Counted from the stretch's first letter, positions 27,301 through 37,700 are shown. The stretch: DNA of 64,000 nt from Candidatus Eisenbacteria bacterium (GCA_005893275.1 VBOW01000016.1:1-64000), one strand, 5' to 3'. Notes: generated by a model not told the origin, from the sequence alone. Translations and numbers: made by a program.

Positions 27301-28321
27301 GCCTGTCACCGCGGCGGAGTTCTGGCGCTTTCTCGCCTGCTGGCAGCACGCCGGCGAGGGCTACCGGCTCGAAGGCCCGCGCGGCGTCATCGAGGTCGCG
27401 CGCCGGCTCGCCGGATTCGAGATCGCGGCCGCCGCGTGGGAATCGGAGGTGCTCCCGGCCCGGGTCACGGGATACCGGCAGGAGTGGCTCGACCAGGTCA
27501 CCCTCTCCGGCGAGCTGGTCTGGGGCCGGCTCTGGGGCGTGGGAAACACCCCGGTCCGTTCCACGCCGGTCTGCCTTCTTCCTCGCGAGGACCTGGATTC
27601 CTGGCTCGCGCTGGCCGCGCCGAGCGTGGCCTCCGATGCGGCGGACCCGCGCGAGCCGCTCTCGAGCTACGCGGAGATCCTGCTCGATCTGCTCCGTTCG
27701 CGCGGCGCCTCGTTCACGCAGGAGCTTCAGCGCGAATCCGGGCTCCTCCCTTCCCACGTGGAGATGGGGCTGGCACAGCTGATCGGGCGCGGGGTCGTCA
27801 CGTGCGATTCCTTCAGCGGCCTCCGCCGGCTGATCACGGCGCCGAGCCGCCGCCGCGGCGTCATGAGGCGGGCTGCGTTCGCGCCGGCCGGGCGATGGAC
27901 GAGCTTCCGGGGCACCGAGGCAACCCGCGGGGAGGGCTTCGCTCGGGAGTCCCGGGCCCAACCGGCGTCCGATGCCGCGGTGGAGTTCGCCGCGCGCAGG
28001 CTCCTGGCCCGTTACGGCGTGATTTTCAGGCGGCTTCTCGATCGCGAACGAATTCCGGTTTCCTGGAGGGATCTCGTGCGTGTGTATCGGCTCTGGGAGC
28101 TTCGGGGCGAGGCGCGCGGGGGGCGGTTCGTCCAGCGTTTCGCGGGAGAGCAGTACGCCCTACCCGAGGCCGTCGAGCTGATGCGGCGGCTCCGCCGGAC
28201 GAATCGCCCGGCCGGTCGGGGACTGCCACTCTCCGCGGCCGACCCCCTCAACCTCGCCGGCATCCTGACCCCGGAGACTCGCATCCCGCCGCAAGCGCGC
28301 CACCGGGTGCTCGTGGCTTGA
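24302..28321 (+). CDS. lhr: Lhr-family ATP-dependent DNA/RNA helicase
   Basis: Predicted 1339 residues from the ATG at 24302; an upstream in-frame start (24185) crosses the candidate promoter. The helicase core has Walker A APTGSGKT (42-49), motif II DEIH, motif III SATQKP, VFVNTRKLAERIA, ATASLELGIDIGDVDLVIQI, and motif VI QRVGRSGHA. It continues into the long Lhr-specific C-terminal region with winged-helix and beta-barrel modules (YGVIFRRLLDRERIPVSWRD). It is 3'-5' translocating by family, and linked to DNA repair and alkylation or oxidative stress in other bacteria. The size is somewhat shorter than the roughly 1500 residues of enterobacterial and mycobacterial Lhr. It stands alone and is convergent with the methyltransferase gene, six bases apart. 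Confidence 0.95.
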   Translation: MPLQHFHPTVARWFTERIGAPSPPQVEGWPKIRSGENTLIAAPTGSGKTLAAFLWAIDGLLRQGGDLPDQTQVLYVSPLKALGNDVQKNLQRPLAELSGLMPDFPTVRVLVRTGDTRPSERASMGRKPPHILVTTPESLYILLTSGGGRTILRTVRTVIVDEIHAVAGNKRGAHLALSLERLEALVGRPLQRIGLSATQKPISEIADLLVGVGRECALVDIGHRRDLDVAIELPDSPLATVCSHETWEEIVRRMAELIRGHRTTLVFVNTRKLAERIAARLTSMLGEGQVTSHHGSLARERRLDAERRLKEGALRALVATASLELGIDIGDVDLVIQIGATYSISVLLQRVGRSGHALAGVPKGRIFPLTQDELVTATALLESVRRGDLDRTPSPGRALDILAQQIVAACVPETWEEARLYDVLRRAWPYRALARDEFDDVVRLHTVGRGALLHRDGVHGRLRATRRASITALTSGGAIADTGQYRVVIEPEGTLVGSLDEDFAVEANGGDIFQLGNASWRILRVEPGVVRVADAQGAPPTIPFWLGEAPSRTRELSEAVGRVRVGGRSTEWLEREVGVSRPAAVELAEYLNDGERALGAVPTPTCVVLERFFDESGGMQLVIHAPFGGRINRAWGLALRKRFCRGFGFELQAAANDEAIVLSLGPQHSFPLEEVFQYLHPDVAKDLLVQALLDAPMFGTRWRWNLARALLVPRTQNGGKRVPTPLLRMRAEDELVKAFPQALACGETLPPGDLPVPWEHPMVRQTIEDCLTEAMDVDGFLDVLHRIRDGRIRRVAVDTREPSVFARGILNVMPYGFLDDAPLEERRTQAVTARRRLDPETADTLGALDPESVARVREQAWPQPENAEEVHESLLWMGYVTHAEAAASDWVTWLEELRDAGRVLAVPGSDGEMRWRAVEAPQDAKSILRGRLEALGPVVIGEGTRQAAGVSESEEHLLLQLEAEGSVLRCRLEGRQAWCDRRLLSRIHRDTLERLRREIEPVTAAEFWRFLACWQHAGEGYRLEGPRGVIEVARRLAGFEIAAAAWESEVLPARVTGYRQEWLDQVTLSGELVWGRLWGVGNTPVRSTPVCLLPREDLDSWLALAAPSVASDAADPREPLSSYAEILLDLLRSRGASFTQELQRESGLLPSHVEMGLAQLIGRGVVTCDSFSGLRRLITAPSRRRGVMRRAAFAPAGRWTSFRGTEATRGEGFARESRAQPASDAAVEFAARRLLARYGVIFRRLLDRERIPVSWRDLVRVYRLWELRGEARGGRFVQRFAGEQYALPEAVELMRRLRRTNRPAGRGLPLSAADPLNLAGILTPETRIPPQARHRVLVA

Positions 28322-28327
28322 TCGGGC

Positions 28328-29110
28328 TTACCGTCCGTTCAGCCGAGTGTTCGCGTACCGCTGGATCGACATGTGCCTCTTACACGTAAAGTAGGGGGGA
28401 ACGAGCGGTCGCGTCTTTCCGGCGATGTCCTCGACATTGATGTAGCGGATCTTCTCGAAGCACTTCGGCTCGATCCCGCCGAGCACGGCACGCTCGTGGC
28501 CCTCGATGTCGACCTTCAAGCAGTCGATGGCGCCATGCCGCTCCAGCACGGGGCCGATGGCGTCCATCACATGGACGCGCCTCACCTGGATCGTCCGCCC
28601 GGTCTGGGCGCCGATGCTGCCGAGCCTCCCGGTCGGCTCGATGCCGAACTCGACCGTGCCCCGGGAGTCGGACACCGCCACCTGTTCCGGCTCGTAGCGG
28701 CTCTCGAGCCCGCTTAGGTTCAGCTTGAGGTGCTCGAAGTTGGCGGGAACCGGCTCGTAGAGGTAAACGCGGCTCCGCGGATTGCGGGTAAGCCAATAGA
28801 GGCACGAGAGCCCGATGTTGGCCCCGAAATCGACCACCGTCTCGAGCGGCCGCGGCGCGGCGTAGTCGTGCCGGCAGAAGATCGAATTCAGCGTCGACAG
28901 GTCCTCGTAGTGATACAGGTGGACCGTGCGCGGGCCGATCGGCGTCCGGATCACGACCGTGGTCGGATACCCGCCCTTCGAGAACAGCTCGCGATAGAAG
29001 ATATCGAGCGGCCGGGTGTAGAGGAGAAGCATCCGCAGCGCCGCCGCGTAGGAATGCCCCTCGGTCAACCGCTGGAACAGGACGCTTCCGTCGCGCTTGC
29101 CGAGCTTCAT
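28328..29110 (-). CDS. FkbM-family methyltransferase
   Basis: Predicted 260 residues. ATG at 29110 is eight bases after the stop of the upstream peptidase; a longer frame upstream only overlaps that gene. The SAM-binding motif I is VVDFGANIGLSCLYW and the acidic motif is YLYEPVPANFEHLKLN. The FkbM hallmark CLKVDIEGHERAVLGGI follows. FkbM enzymes O-methylate sugars or natural products, so this may modify a polysaccharide or glycolipid. It is co-directional and almost contiguous with the M20 peptidase, which suggests co-transcription, though no functional link is obvious. Confidence 0.88.
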   Translation of the reverse strand: MKLGKRDGSVLFQRLTEGHSYAAALRMLLLYTRPLDIFYRELFSKGGYPTTVVIRTPIGPRTVHLYHYEDLSTLNSIFCRHDYAAPRPLETVVDFGANIGLSCLYWLTRNPRSRVYLYEPVPANFEHLKLNLSGLESRYEPEQVAVSDSRGTVEFGIEPTGRLGSIGAQTGRTIQVRRVHVMDAIGPVLERHGAIDCLKVDIEGHERAVLGGIEPKCFEKIRYINVEDIAGKTRPLVPPYFTCKRHMSIQRYANTRLNGR

Positions 29111-29117
29111 GGAGCTC

Positions 29118-30482
29118 TCAACCGCCCTCCGCGAACGCGTGAATGAGTCGCGCCACGTGTCTGGCGTGCTTGAGGTACAGATCGAGGCGCAGGTTCTCGT
29201 CCGGCGCGTGGGCGCGGGTGTCCGGGTTTCCGAACCCCGCGGTCGCCACGGGGACGCCGAGCTCGTGGATGAACGCATGATTCGGACCCGAGCCCCCGAC
29301 CATCGGCACCACCTGCATCGGCACACCGTACACCGGCTCGGCGGTCTTGGACACGAGCCGAATGAAGGGATCGTCCGGATCGGTGCGCCCGGCCGGATTC
29401 CCCCCGAGAAATTGGACGCGGACATCGGAGAAGCCCTCGGCGTCGAGGTGCGCTCGCAGCTGCTTGAGGACAAGATCCGGGGTCATGTCGGGCACGAGTC
29501 GGAAGTCGACCTTTGCCGACGCCCGCGCCGGAAGCACGGTCTTGGAGCCGGGGCCTTGATACCCCGCGGTGATCCCGCATAGGGTGCACGTCGGTTCGAA
29601 GACTTCCGCGATGCGCAGCTCCACACCCCCGGTCATGCCCCGCAAGAATTCCCTCACGCCGTATCGGGCGCGGTAGTCGTCGGCCATGTCGGGCGCTTCG
29701 GCCATCAGCTCGCGATCGCGCGCGGTCGGCGGTCGCACCGCGTCGTAGAAGCCGGGAATGCGCACATGCTCGTCCCTGCCCTTGAGGGTTCCAAGCGCCC
29801 AGGTGAGCCTCCACGCGGCATTCGGGAAGATCGAGCCCCCGATTCCGGAATGAACGTCACGCGTCGCGGTCTCTACGGACAGCTCGACGTAGCAAATACC
29901 GCGCAACCCCGCGAATTGAAGCGGTACGTCCCGATGATCCACGTACCCGAACTCCCAAAGGCACGCGTCGCCGGCGAGGCGCCCGCGGTTTCGCCGGACG
30001 AACTCGGGAAGATGGACGCTTCCGACCTCCTCTTCCCCCTCGACCACGAACTTGATCCGGCAGGGGAGCTCGTTCGCCGCGGAAAGCAATGCGTCGATCG
30101 CGAGCAGGCGTGCCGTCAAGTGGCCTTTGTCGTCGCTCACGCCGCGTCCGTACAGCCGCCCGTCCCGGAGAGTCGGAGTGAACGGGGGGTTCGTCCAGAG
30201 CTCGAGCGGCTCGGGTGGCTGCACGTCGTAGTGGTTGTAGATGAGCAACGTGCGTTCGCTCCGGCCGCCCCGCTCGGCAAGCACGACCGGATATCCGCCC
30301 GAGGGTGCCGTTTCCACTTCAAACCCGCGCGCGCGGAGCATCCCGGCCACGAGCCCGGCGCATTTCTCCATCCCGAGATTCTGGGCCGCGACGCTGGGTT
30401 GAGCGGCGTAGCGGCAGAGCTCGGACACGCTCTCATCCAGGTGTTTCTCCACGTAGAGATCGATCGCTGCGAAATTCTTCAT
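29118..30482 (-). CDS. M20-family metallopeptidase (dipeptidase type)
   Basis: Predicted 454 residues, ATG after GGAGG. The motifs are those of M20/M28-clan dipeptidases: metal ligands in YNHYDVQPP and GRGVSDDKG, catalytic Glu in VEGEEEVGS, and the dimerisation lid in between. The length suits the CNDP-like/M20D dipeptidase group. It should hydrolyse dipeptides or N-acyl amino acids with two zinc or manganese ions. No signal peptide is seen, so it is cytoplasmic. The FkbM gene follows seven bases after its stop. Confidence 0.92.
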   Translation of the reverse strand: MKNFAAIDLYVEKHLDESVSELCRYAAQPSVAAQNLGMEKCAGLVAGMLRARGFEVETAPSGGYPVVLAERGGRSERTLLIYNHYDVQPPEPLELWTNPPFTPTLRDGRLYGRGVSDDKGHLTARLLAIDALLSAANELPCRIKFVVEGEEEVGSVHLPEFVRRNRGRLAGDACLWEFGYVDHRDVPLQFAGLRGICYVELSVETATRDVHSGIGGSIFPNAAWRLTWALGTLKGRDEHVRIPGFYDAVRPPTARDRELMAEAPDMADDYRARYGVREFLRGMTGGVELRIAEVFEPTCTLCGITAGYQGPGSKTVLPARASAKVDFRLVPDMTPDLVLKQLRAHLDAEGFSDVRVQFLGGNPAGRTDPDDPFIRLVSKTAEPVYGVPMQVVPMVGGSGPNHAFIHELGVPVATAGFGNPDTRAHAPDENLRLDLYLKHARHVARLIHAFAEGG

Positions 30483-30664
30483 CCGAGACCTCCAGGTAAG
30501 GCCGGAAGAGTATTCTAGCGCGCGGAACCTGCCGTCTCGGCGAGTCGCGAGCGGACAGCCTACACAAGTCTCTTGGAATGAAGGGGTTGACGCGGAAAGT
30601 TCGCGGTGTGCTGGAGTCAGCTAGCCCCGGCCGGCGAGGCGTCGGTCTTCCCGTGGCGCGCGAG

Positions 30665-30685
30665 GTAGCGCGCCTGTCGCGCTAC
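30665..30685 (-). terminator. Hairpin overlapping the stop codon of the kinase gene
   Basis: A perfect 8-bp stem, GTAGCGCG/CGCGCTAC with a 5-base loop, includes the TAG stop of the kinase gene. There is no T-run, so termination is doubtful. Confidence 0.3.
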
Positions 30686-33600
30686 GCGCCGGTCTCGACC
30701 GCGGCGAGCGTGCCTTCCCGGGCGGGCTCCACGTCGCAGCTCGCGACCCCGAAGGCGACCAGATAGCCGAGCGCATCGTCGCGGCGTCCGGTCCGGACGA
30801 GGGTGTCGAGGAGGTTCCCGATCATTTCTTTCCAATCGGGGTGATGCACCAGGGACCTTCGATCCTCGTCGCTTAGCGAGGCGAGGATCTCCTTCATCTG
30901 ATCGGCCGCACGCGTGAACTCCGTGGCCGCGGCGGCCAGGTCACCCGACTTCGCGCAAATCTCGCCGATCAGGTCGGAGCCCCGGGCCGCCAGGGGGCGG
31001 TATCCCCGCTCGTTCGCCCGCCGCACAACCTCGGCGAGCTCCTCAAGGGAATCCGATCCAGTCCCCGCCCTGCAGCCGGCGCGCGCCGCCATCAAAGTGG
31101 CGTGGAGCTCCAAATGCGCCATCTTGGACCAACGCGCGATATCCCGCGCCTGCCGTGCCGAACGCTTCGCCTCCGCGTGGCTGCCGGCGCGGAGCTCCAC
31201 TTCGGCCGATGCGAGAAGGGCGGTGACGAGGCTTGCGACGTGCCCCGTGGGCTCCCCGAGGGAAATCGCCTGCCGCGCGTGATCGCGGGCGGTGTCGAGA
31301 TCTCCACGCTCGGACGCGATCAGCGCGCGCTTCGCGAAGAGAGCCGCCAGGAGGGTCGCCGCGTCCAGATCGGACGCAATCTGCTCCGATAGGCGGATCT
31401 CTACCTCGGCCCGGTCGAGCTGATGCAAGTCGATGTAGAGCTCCGCAAGGTTGTCATGGAGGATCGCCACCGACCGATTCTTCTGACGCAACGATGCCCG
31501 GATCTCGAGGCCCTCGCGATACGATCGCTCCGCGCTCGCGTAGTGGCCCTGCTCGAAGTGCAAGACCCCGAGATTATTGAGGCACGCACAAAGGTCCTCG
31601 GTATTCCCGAGCTCCCGGCACAGGGAGAGCGACGCCTCCCAATGGCGCTGGGCGCCGACGTGGTCCCCGCTTTGATGGTGAAGGTTGCCCAGGTGCCGGA
31701 GCGTGACGGCCTCGCCGCGGCGGTCCACGGCCTTGCGATAGAGCGCGAGCCCCTCGTTCAAATGGTCCTCGGCTTCCTGCGGCTCACCAAGCTGGTAATG
31801 GATGATCCCGAGGTTCTTGTGCGACTGGGCCAGCCCGGGCTCGTCGTGCAACCGCTCGCGGATGTCGAGACAGGTGCGGTGGCAGGCGAGCGCTTCTTCC
31901 AGATCGCCTCGGACGTAGTGGATCCCGCTCAGGTTGTTGAGCGCCGCGGCGTGAATTCTCTCATCTCCCCGCTTCTCCGCCAGGGCGATGGCTTCGCGCA
32001 TGTGTTGCTCCGCCACCTCCATGTCGCCCTTGAAGAAATAGAGCTTCCCCAGCTCCCGGACCGCGGAATTCAGCCGAGCATCGTCCCCCGCGGCCCTCGC
32101 CTCCTCCGCGAGCGAGGCGTAGCGTCCGATCGCCTCTTCGTAGGTGCGCTGGGACTCGGCGGGATGTCCCAGGAGGTATTGCATTCTCCCGATGGCACGC
32201 ACGATGTCGGCCTCCCGCCTCGCATCCGGGGCGGAGCGGGTAAGCTCCAGGGCGGCCTCGTAGCTCACGAGGGCGGCCCGGTATCGCCCTGCGGCGTATT
32301 CCTGGTCGCCGCGCCGCTGCCGGACTTCGGCAAGCTCCCTCACGCGCTCGACGGGCGGGTGGTGCGGGTGGAGATCGTGGAGCAGGCTCTCGGCGCGTTC
32401 CAGGTACCGGATGGCGTCCGCATGGGCGAAAAGCCGCGCCGCCGCGCTCGCGGAGAGCATCAGGTAAGGGAGCGCTTCCGATTTGAGCCCGGCCGCGAGC
32501 AGGTTGTGCGCGATGACCCCGGCGTGCTCCTCCGATGCGCCGAAGCTCTCCGCCAGGAATTGGCCAACCACGGTGTGGTATTCGATCCGCAGCTCCGGGG
32601 GAATGCTGTCGTAGAGGATTTCGCGGATCTTGGAATGATCGAAGTGATACTGGGGACCCGCCGCGTGGATCAGGTGGTGGATCTGCTCGAGAAACTGAAG
32701 CGTCTTGAGCAACGGCATGCGCTCGAGGCCCAATCCACGCAAAATCGTCCCGGAGTGAAAGATGTCCCCTTCGACCGCGCCCAATTCCAAGATTTCCCGC
32801 TCGCGGGGACCCAGGCGGCTCAGCCGCCGCATCACGACGTCGTAGACCTTCTCGGGGATGGAGATCTTGTCCGCGGTGGTCGCCAGGGTCCAGGTCCCGT
32901 CCCTCTTCGCGAGGATCTTCTCGGCGGTGAGCAGTTTCAAGATCTCCACCATGAAGAAAGGATTTCCCTCCGCCTCGCGGTAGAGAAGCGACCCGAACTC
33001 TTCCCCCCAATCGTTCCCCGGGTAGAGCCGAGCGAGCACCTCCATCACTTCCTCACGGCTCAAACGCGCGAGCTCGATCCGCTCGAAGCGATCCTCGCGG
33101 CCGAGCATCCGGAGCATGGTCTGAAGAGGGTGCTGGCGGCCGTCGGATTCCGAGATCGCTTCCTCGGGGCGGTACGTGCCGAGGAGAAACATCCGGCGCC
33201 CCGAGGCGCGGCGGGTGAGAAAATGGAAGAGGCGCACCGAGCCTTCGTCCGCCCACTGCAGATCCTCGAGCACGAGAACCAGCGGGCGCTCCTCGGAGAT
33301 GAAGCAGATCACCTGATCCAGCACCTCCCACAGCTCTTCCTCGCTGGTCGGTCCGTTCGTGGCAAACGCGAAGCGTAGGAACCGGCTCAGAACGGGGATG
33401 GATCCCGCAATCCTCGGCGCGCGGTCGAAGAGGAATCTCTGGAGGGACTGAGCGGAATCCACGCCGCGCAGGGCGAAGTACTGTTTGATCGCCTCGGCGA
33501 ACAGCTGATACGAGCTGGCGCTCCCGCCGAAGAGAGAAGAAGCGACCAGGACTCGGGTCCCTTCGCGACGACAGTGTCGGCAGAACTCGTCGACGAGGCG

Positions 33601-34620
33601 GCTCTTCCCGATCCCCGCCTCGCCCGCGACGCATACCGCGGCCCCTTCCCCGACCCGCACCTCCTGATGAAGCGCCTTCAGACGCTCCATCGGACGCTCG
33701 CGACCGACCATCGGCGCCAGGAACCGCTCGCGCCGGGCGGAGACGACCTCACGGGTCGCCACAAGATCCAGCTCCTCGTGGACCCCGGCGCGCCGGCGGC
33801 GATCGTGCTCGCGGAAGCGGGCGAGATCCTCGGCCATCTCTTCAGCGCTTTGGTAGCGCTCCCGGGGATTCTTCATCATCGCCTTGAAGACGATGTGCTC
33901 CAGGTCCGCGGGAACTTCGGGCATAAGCTCCCGAATCGTGATCGGGTCCTCGTGCAGGATCGCGTGCGCCACCGCGACGGACTGGTCCCCCACGAACGGC
34001 AGGCGGCCGGTGAGGAGCTCGTACATGACGACGCCGAGGGAGAAGAGGTCGGATCTCCCGTCCACTTCCTGCCCCACGATCTGCTGCGGCGACATGTAGG
34101 ACGCCGTTCCCAGGATCGCGTCGCTGCGCGTCATCGTGCTGCCGCCGATGATCTTCGCGAGCCCGAAATCCATGACCTTGATGCGTCCTTCGGGGGTGCG
34201 CTTGATGTTCGCGCCCTTGATGTCGCGGTGGACGATTCCCTTGGCGTGGGCCTCGCGGAGCGCTCCCAGGATCTGGAGGCTCATTTCGAGAACCTCGTTC
34301 CACGAAAGCGGTCCGCTCGCGACCAGCTCGCGGAGGGTGGCGCCGGGCACGTATTCCATCGCGAGGAACATCTCGTTCCCTTCCGTGCCGACTTCGAAGA
34401 GGACCGCGGCGTTGGGATGGCTGAGGGTGGCTGCCGCGCGTCCTTCGTTGAGGAAGCGTCGGCGCGCTTCCGGATCCTGGGACAGCTCGGGGGGAAGGAA
34501 CTTGAGGGCGGCGCGGCGTTGGAGGAGATCGTCCGTGGCAAGGTAGACGACTCCCATCCCACCTTGCCCCAGCGTGGACTCGATTTTGTAATGCGATACG
34601 TGCGGCGGGCGGGGCTCCAT
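30682..34620 (-). CDS. PknK-like Ser/Thr protein kinase fused to AAA/STAND ATPase and TPR repeats
   Basis: Predicted 1312 residues. ATG at 34620 is chosen (GAGG at good spacing; a TTG five codons upstream is possible). The kinase domain occupies about 1-270: glycine loop LGQGGMG (17-23), K40, HRDIKGAN with D133 and N138, and DFG (151-153). After a linker, a STAND-type ATPase follows with Walker A GEAGIGKS (333-340) and Walker B LVLVLEDLQWADEG. From about residue 750 a long array of TPR-type helices fills the rest. No membrane segment is visible, so it is cytoplasmic. The layout matches PknK and guanylate-cyclase-like signalling ATPases that integrate peptide or protein signals. Substrates are unknown; it is not in an operon. 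Confidence 0.93.
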   Translation of the reverse strand: MEPRPPHVSHYKIESTLGQGGMGVVYLATDDLLQRRAALKFLPPELSQDPEARRRFLNEGRAAATLSHPNAAVLFEVGTEGNEMFLAMEYVPGATLRELVASGPLSWNEVLEMSLQILGALREAHAKGIVHRDIKGANIKRTPEGRIKVMDFGLAKIIGGSTMTRSDAILGTASYMSPQQIVGQEVDGRSDLFSLGVVMYELLTGRLPFVGDQSVAVAHAILHEDPITIRELMPEVPADLEHIVFKAMMKNPRERYQSAEEMAEDLARFREHDRRRRAGVHEELDLVATREVVSARRERFLAPMVGRERPMERLKALHQEVRVGEGAAVCVAGEAGIGKSRLVDEFCRHCRREGTRVLVASSLFGGSASSYQLFAEAIKQYFALRGVDSAQSLQRFLFDRAPRIAGSIPVLSRFLRFAFATNGPTSEEELWEVLDQVICFISEERPLVLVLEDLQWADEGSVRLFHFLTRRASGRRMFLLGTYRPEEAISESDGRQHPLQTMLRMLGREDRFERIELARLSREEVMEVLARLYPGNDWGEEFGSLLYREAEGNPFFMVEILKLLTAEKILAKRDGTWTLATTADKISIPEKVYDVVMRRLSRLGPREREILELGAVEGDIFHSGTILRGLGLERMPLLKTLQFLEQIHHLIHAAGPQYHFDHSKIREILYDSIPPELRIEYHTVVGQFLAESFGASEEHAGVIAHNLLAAGLKSEALPYLMLSASAAARLFAHADAIRYLERAESLLHDLHPHHPPVERVRELAEVRQRRGDQEYAAGRYRAALVSYEAALELTRSAPDARREADIVRAIGRMQYLLGHPAESQRTYEEAIGRYASLAEEARAAGDDARLNSAVRELGKLYFFKGDMEVAEQHMREAIALAEKRGDERIHAAALNNLSGIHYVRGDLEEALACHRTCLDIRERLHDEPGLAQSHKNLGIIHYQLGEPQEAEDHLNEGLALYRKAVDRRGEAVTLRHLGNLHHQSGDHVGAQRHWEASLSLCRELGNTEDLCACLNNLGVLHFEQGHYASAERSYREGLEIRASLRQKNRSVAILHDNLAELYIDLHQLDRAEVEIRLSEQIASDLDAATLLAALFAKRALIASERGDLDTARDHARQAISLGEPTGHVASLVTALLASAEVELRAGSHAEAKRSARQARDIARWSKMAHLELHATLMAARAGCRAGTGSDSLEELAEVVRRANERGYRPLAARGSDLIGEICAKSGDLAAAATEFTRAADQMKEILASLSDEDRRSLVHHPDWKEMIGNLLDTLVRTGRRDDALGYLVAFGVASCDVEPAREGTLAAVETGA

Positions 34621-34718
34621 CGGTCCAAACCTCAATCGGGTGACGAGCGGACGCGTTCGTAGAGCCGACGGCGCGGAGTATAGCGGTTCCGGTCCCGCAT
34701 TTCCAGACGAAGGTACGG

Positions 34719-34736
34719 GCCGGGTGGCGGCCCGGC
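34719..34736 (-). terminator. Possible hairpin after the RND pump gene
   Basis: GCCGGG/CCCGGC with a 6-base loop lies 8 bases past the pump's stop codon. It lacks a T-run on the minus strand, so it is only a candidate end for the five-gene operon. Confidence 0.3.
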
Positions 34737-34743
34737 GATCCGT

Positions 34744-37700
34744 TTACGAAGCGGCCGCGGCGTGCTCCCGAGCCCCCGTCTGTTCCGGCCGGTCCCCCTC
34801 GGCGGCCTTCCGGCCGCCCCATCGGCGTTGGAAGGCGTCGAGGTAGGTGTAAATCACCGGGGTCACGTAGAGCGTCACGAGCTGGGAGAAGGCCAAACCG
34901 CCGACCACCGCGATCCCCAGCGGCCGGCGCGCCTCGGAGCCGGAGCCGAAGCCGATCGCGATCGGAAGCGTCCCCATCAGCGCCGCCATCGTGGTCATCA
35001 TGATGGGACGGAAGCGGATCAGGCACGCCTCGACGATCGCCTCGCGCGCCGGCTTGCCCTCCCTTCGCTCGGCGTCGAGCGCGAAGTCGATCATCATGAT
35101 CGCGTTCTTCTTCACGAGCCCCACGAGCATGATGATCCCGACGAACGCGTAGATGCTCAGCTCCGTGCGGAACAGCAGCAAGGTGAGCAGGGCGCCGAAG
35201 CCCGCAAACGGGAGCCCCGAGAGAATCGTGAGGGGGTGGATGAAGCTTTCGTAGAGAATGCCCAGCACGAGGTAGATGACGAGCACGGCCACGGCCAGCA
35301 GCACGAGAAGCCCCTTCTGGCTCGACTGGAACACCTGGGCGGTCCCGAAGAAGCTCGTCGTGATGCTCGAAGGCAGCGTCGCGCGCGCGACGCGTTGCAC
35401 TTCGTCCACCGCGTCACCGAGCGAAGTGCCGGGCCGGAGATTGAAGGAAATCGTGACGGCCGGAATCTGACCCATGTGCGCCACGCTGAGCGGACCCACC
35501 CCCGGGGAAAGCCGGGCGACGGCGCCAAGCGGCACCAGGGAGCCGTTGCTTGTGCCAATGTAGAGGTTCTGCAAGGCCGAGATGTCGCGCTGGAACTCCG
35601 GACGAAGCTCCATGATCACCCAGTACTGGTCGGTCGAAGTGAAGATGGTCGAGACCTGCCGCGATCCGAATGCATCGTACAGCGTCTCTTCGATCTGCTG
35701 CGCGCTCACGCCCAGCGCCGCGGCGCGGTCGCGGTCGATCTCCACGCTCACCTGAGGGTTCGCGATCTGCAGATCGCTGGTCACATCCTGCAGGCTGGGT
35801 AAATCTTTAAGTCGATCGACGAGATCGTTGACGCCGCTGTAGAGCGTCGCCAGGTCCGTGCTCTGGAGCGTGAACTGGTACTGGCTCTTCGCCAGCCGAC
35901 CGCCGACGTTGATCACCGGAGGGTTCTGAAGGAAGACCCGGATTCCCGGAACGCGGGCGAGCTGGGGCTGAAGCTCCCGGATGATTTCGTCCGCCGAGCG
36001 GTCCCGCTCGGCGCGCGGCTTCAGCCGGATGATGATGCGCCCCTGGTTCGAGGAAGAAACCCCTCCCCCCGAGCCCACCGAGGAGGTGAATGACTCCGCA
36101 TTCGGATCCCGCCCGATGATCGCCGCGACCGCTCGCTGATGTTGCACCATCGACTCGAACGACGTGCCCTCCGCCGTCTCCGTGCTCGCGATCAAACGCC
36201 CCGTGTCCTCGCTCGGAATGAATCCTTTCGGCACGAGCCGGAAGAGCACGAAGGTGCCGATGAGAATGCCGAGCGAAAAAACCATCGTGGCGCGGCGGTG
36301 GCGCATGACCCAGGCCAGGGTCCGGGCGTAGAAGGCGAGCGCGCGCTCGTAGAGATGCTCCACGGCCCGATACGCGCGGCCGTGCTCGCGGACAGGGTCG
36401 AGCTTGAGGAAGCGGCTGCAAAGCATCGGCGTGAGGGTCAGCGAGACGAGTCCCGAGACCAGGATGGCCGCGCTGATGGTCACCGCGAACTCGTGGAAGA
36501 GCCTTCCCAGGAGGCCCCCCATCAGGAGCACGGGGATGAACACCGCCACCAGGGAAAGCGTCATCGACACGATGGTGAAGCCGATCTCCCTGGAGCCGTC
36601 GAGAGCCGCGCGGAGGGCGCCCTTGCCCTGCTCCATGTGGCGATGGATGTTCTCGAGCATGACGATGGCATCGTCCACGACGAATCCGACCGAGAGCGTG
36701 AGCGCCATCAGGGACAGATTGTCGAGGCTGTAGCCCACCTGATGCATCACGGCGAACGTGCCGACAACCGAGAGCGGCAGGGAGAGGCTCGGGATGATCG
36801 TCGCCGGAACATTGCGCAGGAACAGGAAGATCACCATCACGACCAGCGCCAGCGTGAGAAGCAACGTGAACTGAACGTCCAGCACCGATCGGCGGATCGA
36901 AACCGATCTGTCGTAGAGGGTATGGACCTCGACGGAGGCGGGAAGCTGGGCCCGCTCCCGCTCGACCAGCCTTTGCACCGCGCCCGCCACCTCCACCGTG
37001 TTGACTCCGGGCTGGCGTTGCACGGCGAGGGTGATGCTCCGCTGGTCCTGATACCAGCTCGCGACCCTGTTGTTCTGCACGTCGTCGAGCACGTCTCCGA
37101 GATCGCGCAGCCGGACCGGCGCGCCGTCCTTGGTCGCCACGACCAGGCTCCCGAACTCCCGGGCGTTCCTCAGCTGGCCGCTCGCCATCACCGTGGCGGT
37201 CCGGGTGGGGCCGTACAAGATACCCGTCGGAAGGTTCACATTCGCCGACTGGACCGCGTCGCTCACGGCGCCGATCGGGATCCCTCTCGAAGCAAGTGCC
37301 CGCGGGTCCAGGCGGATCCGGACCGCGTACTTCTGCGAGCCGAACACGGACACCTGCGCCACCCCCTGGACCATCGAGATATGCTGCGCGAGCACGTTCT
37401 CCGCGTATTCATCCAGCTGGGACAGCGAGAGCAGCTTCGAGGTCACCACGAGAAAGAGGATCGGCTGGTCGGCGGGATTGACCTTTTGATACGAGGGCGG
37501 CGTGATCCCCGTGGGGAGCGCGCGGAGGGTTTTTGCGATCGCGGCCTGGACGTCCTGGGCGGCCGCGTCGATATTCCGCTCGAGCGCGAACTGGAGGGTG
37601 ATCGATGTGCTCCCCTGCGCGCTCGACGAGGTCATGGCGTCGATGCCCGCGATCGTCGAGAACTGCTTCTCGAGCGGGGTCGCGACCGCCGATGCCATGG

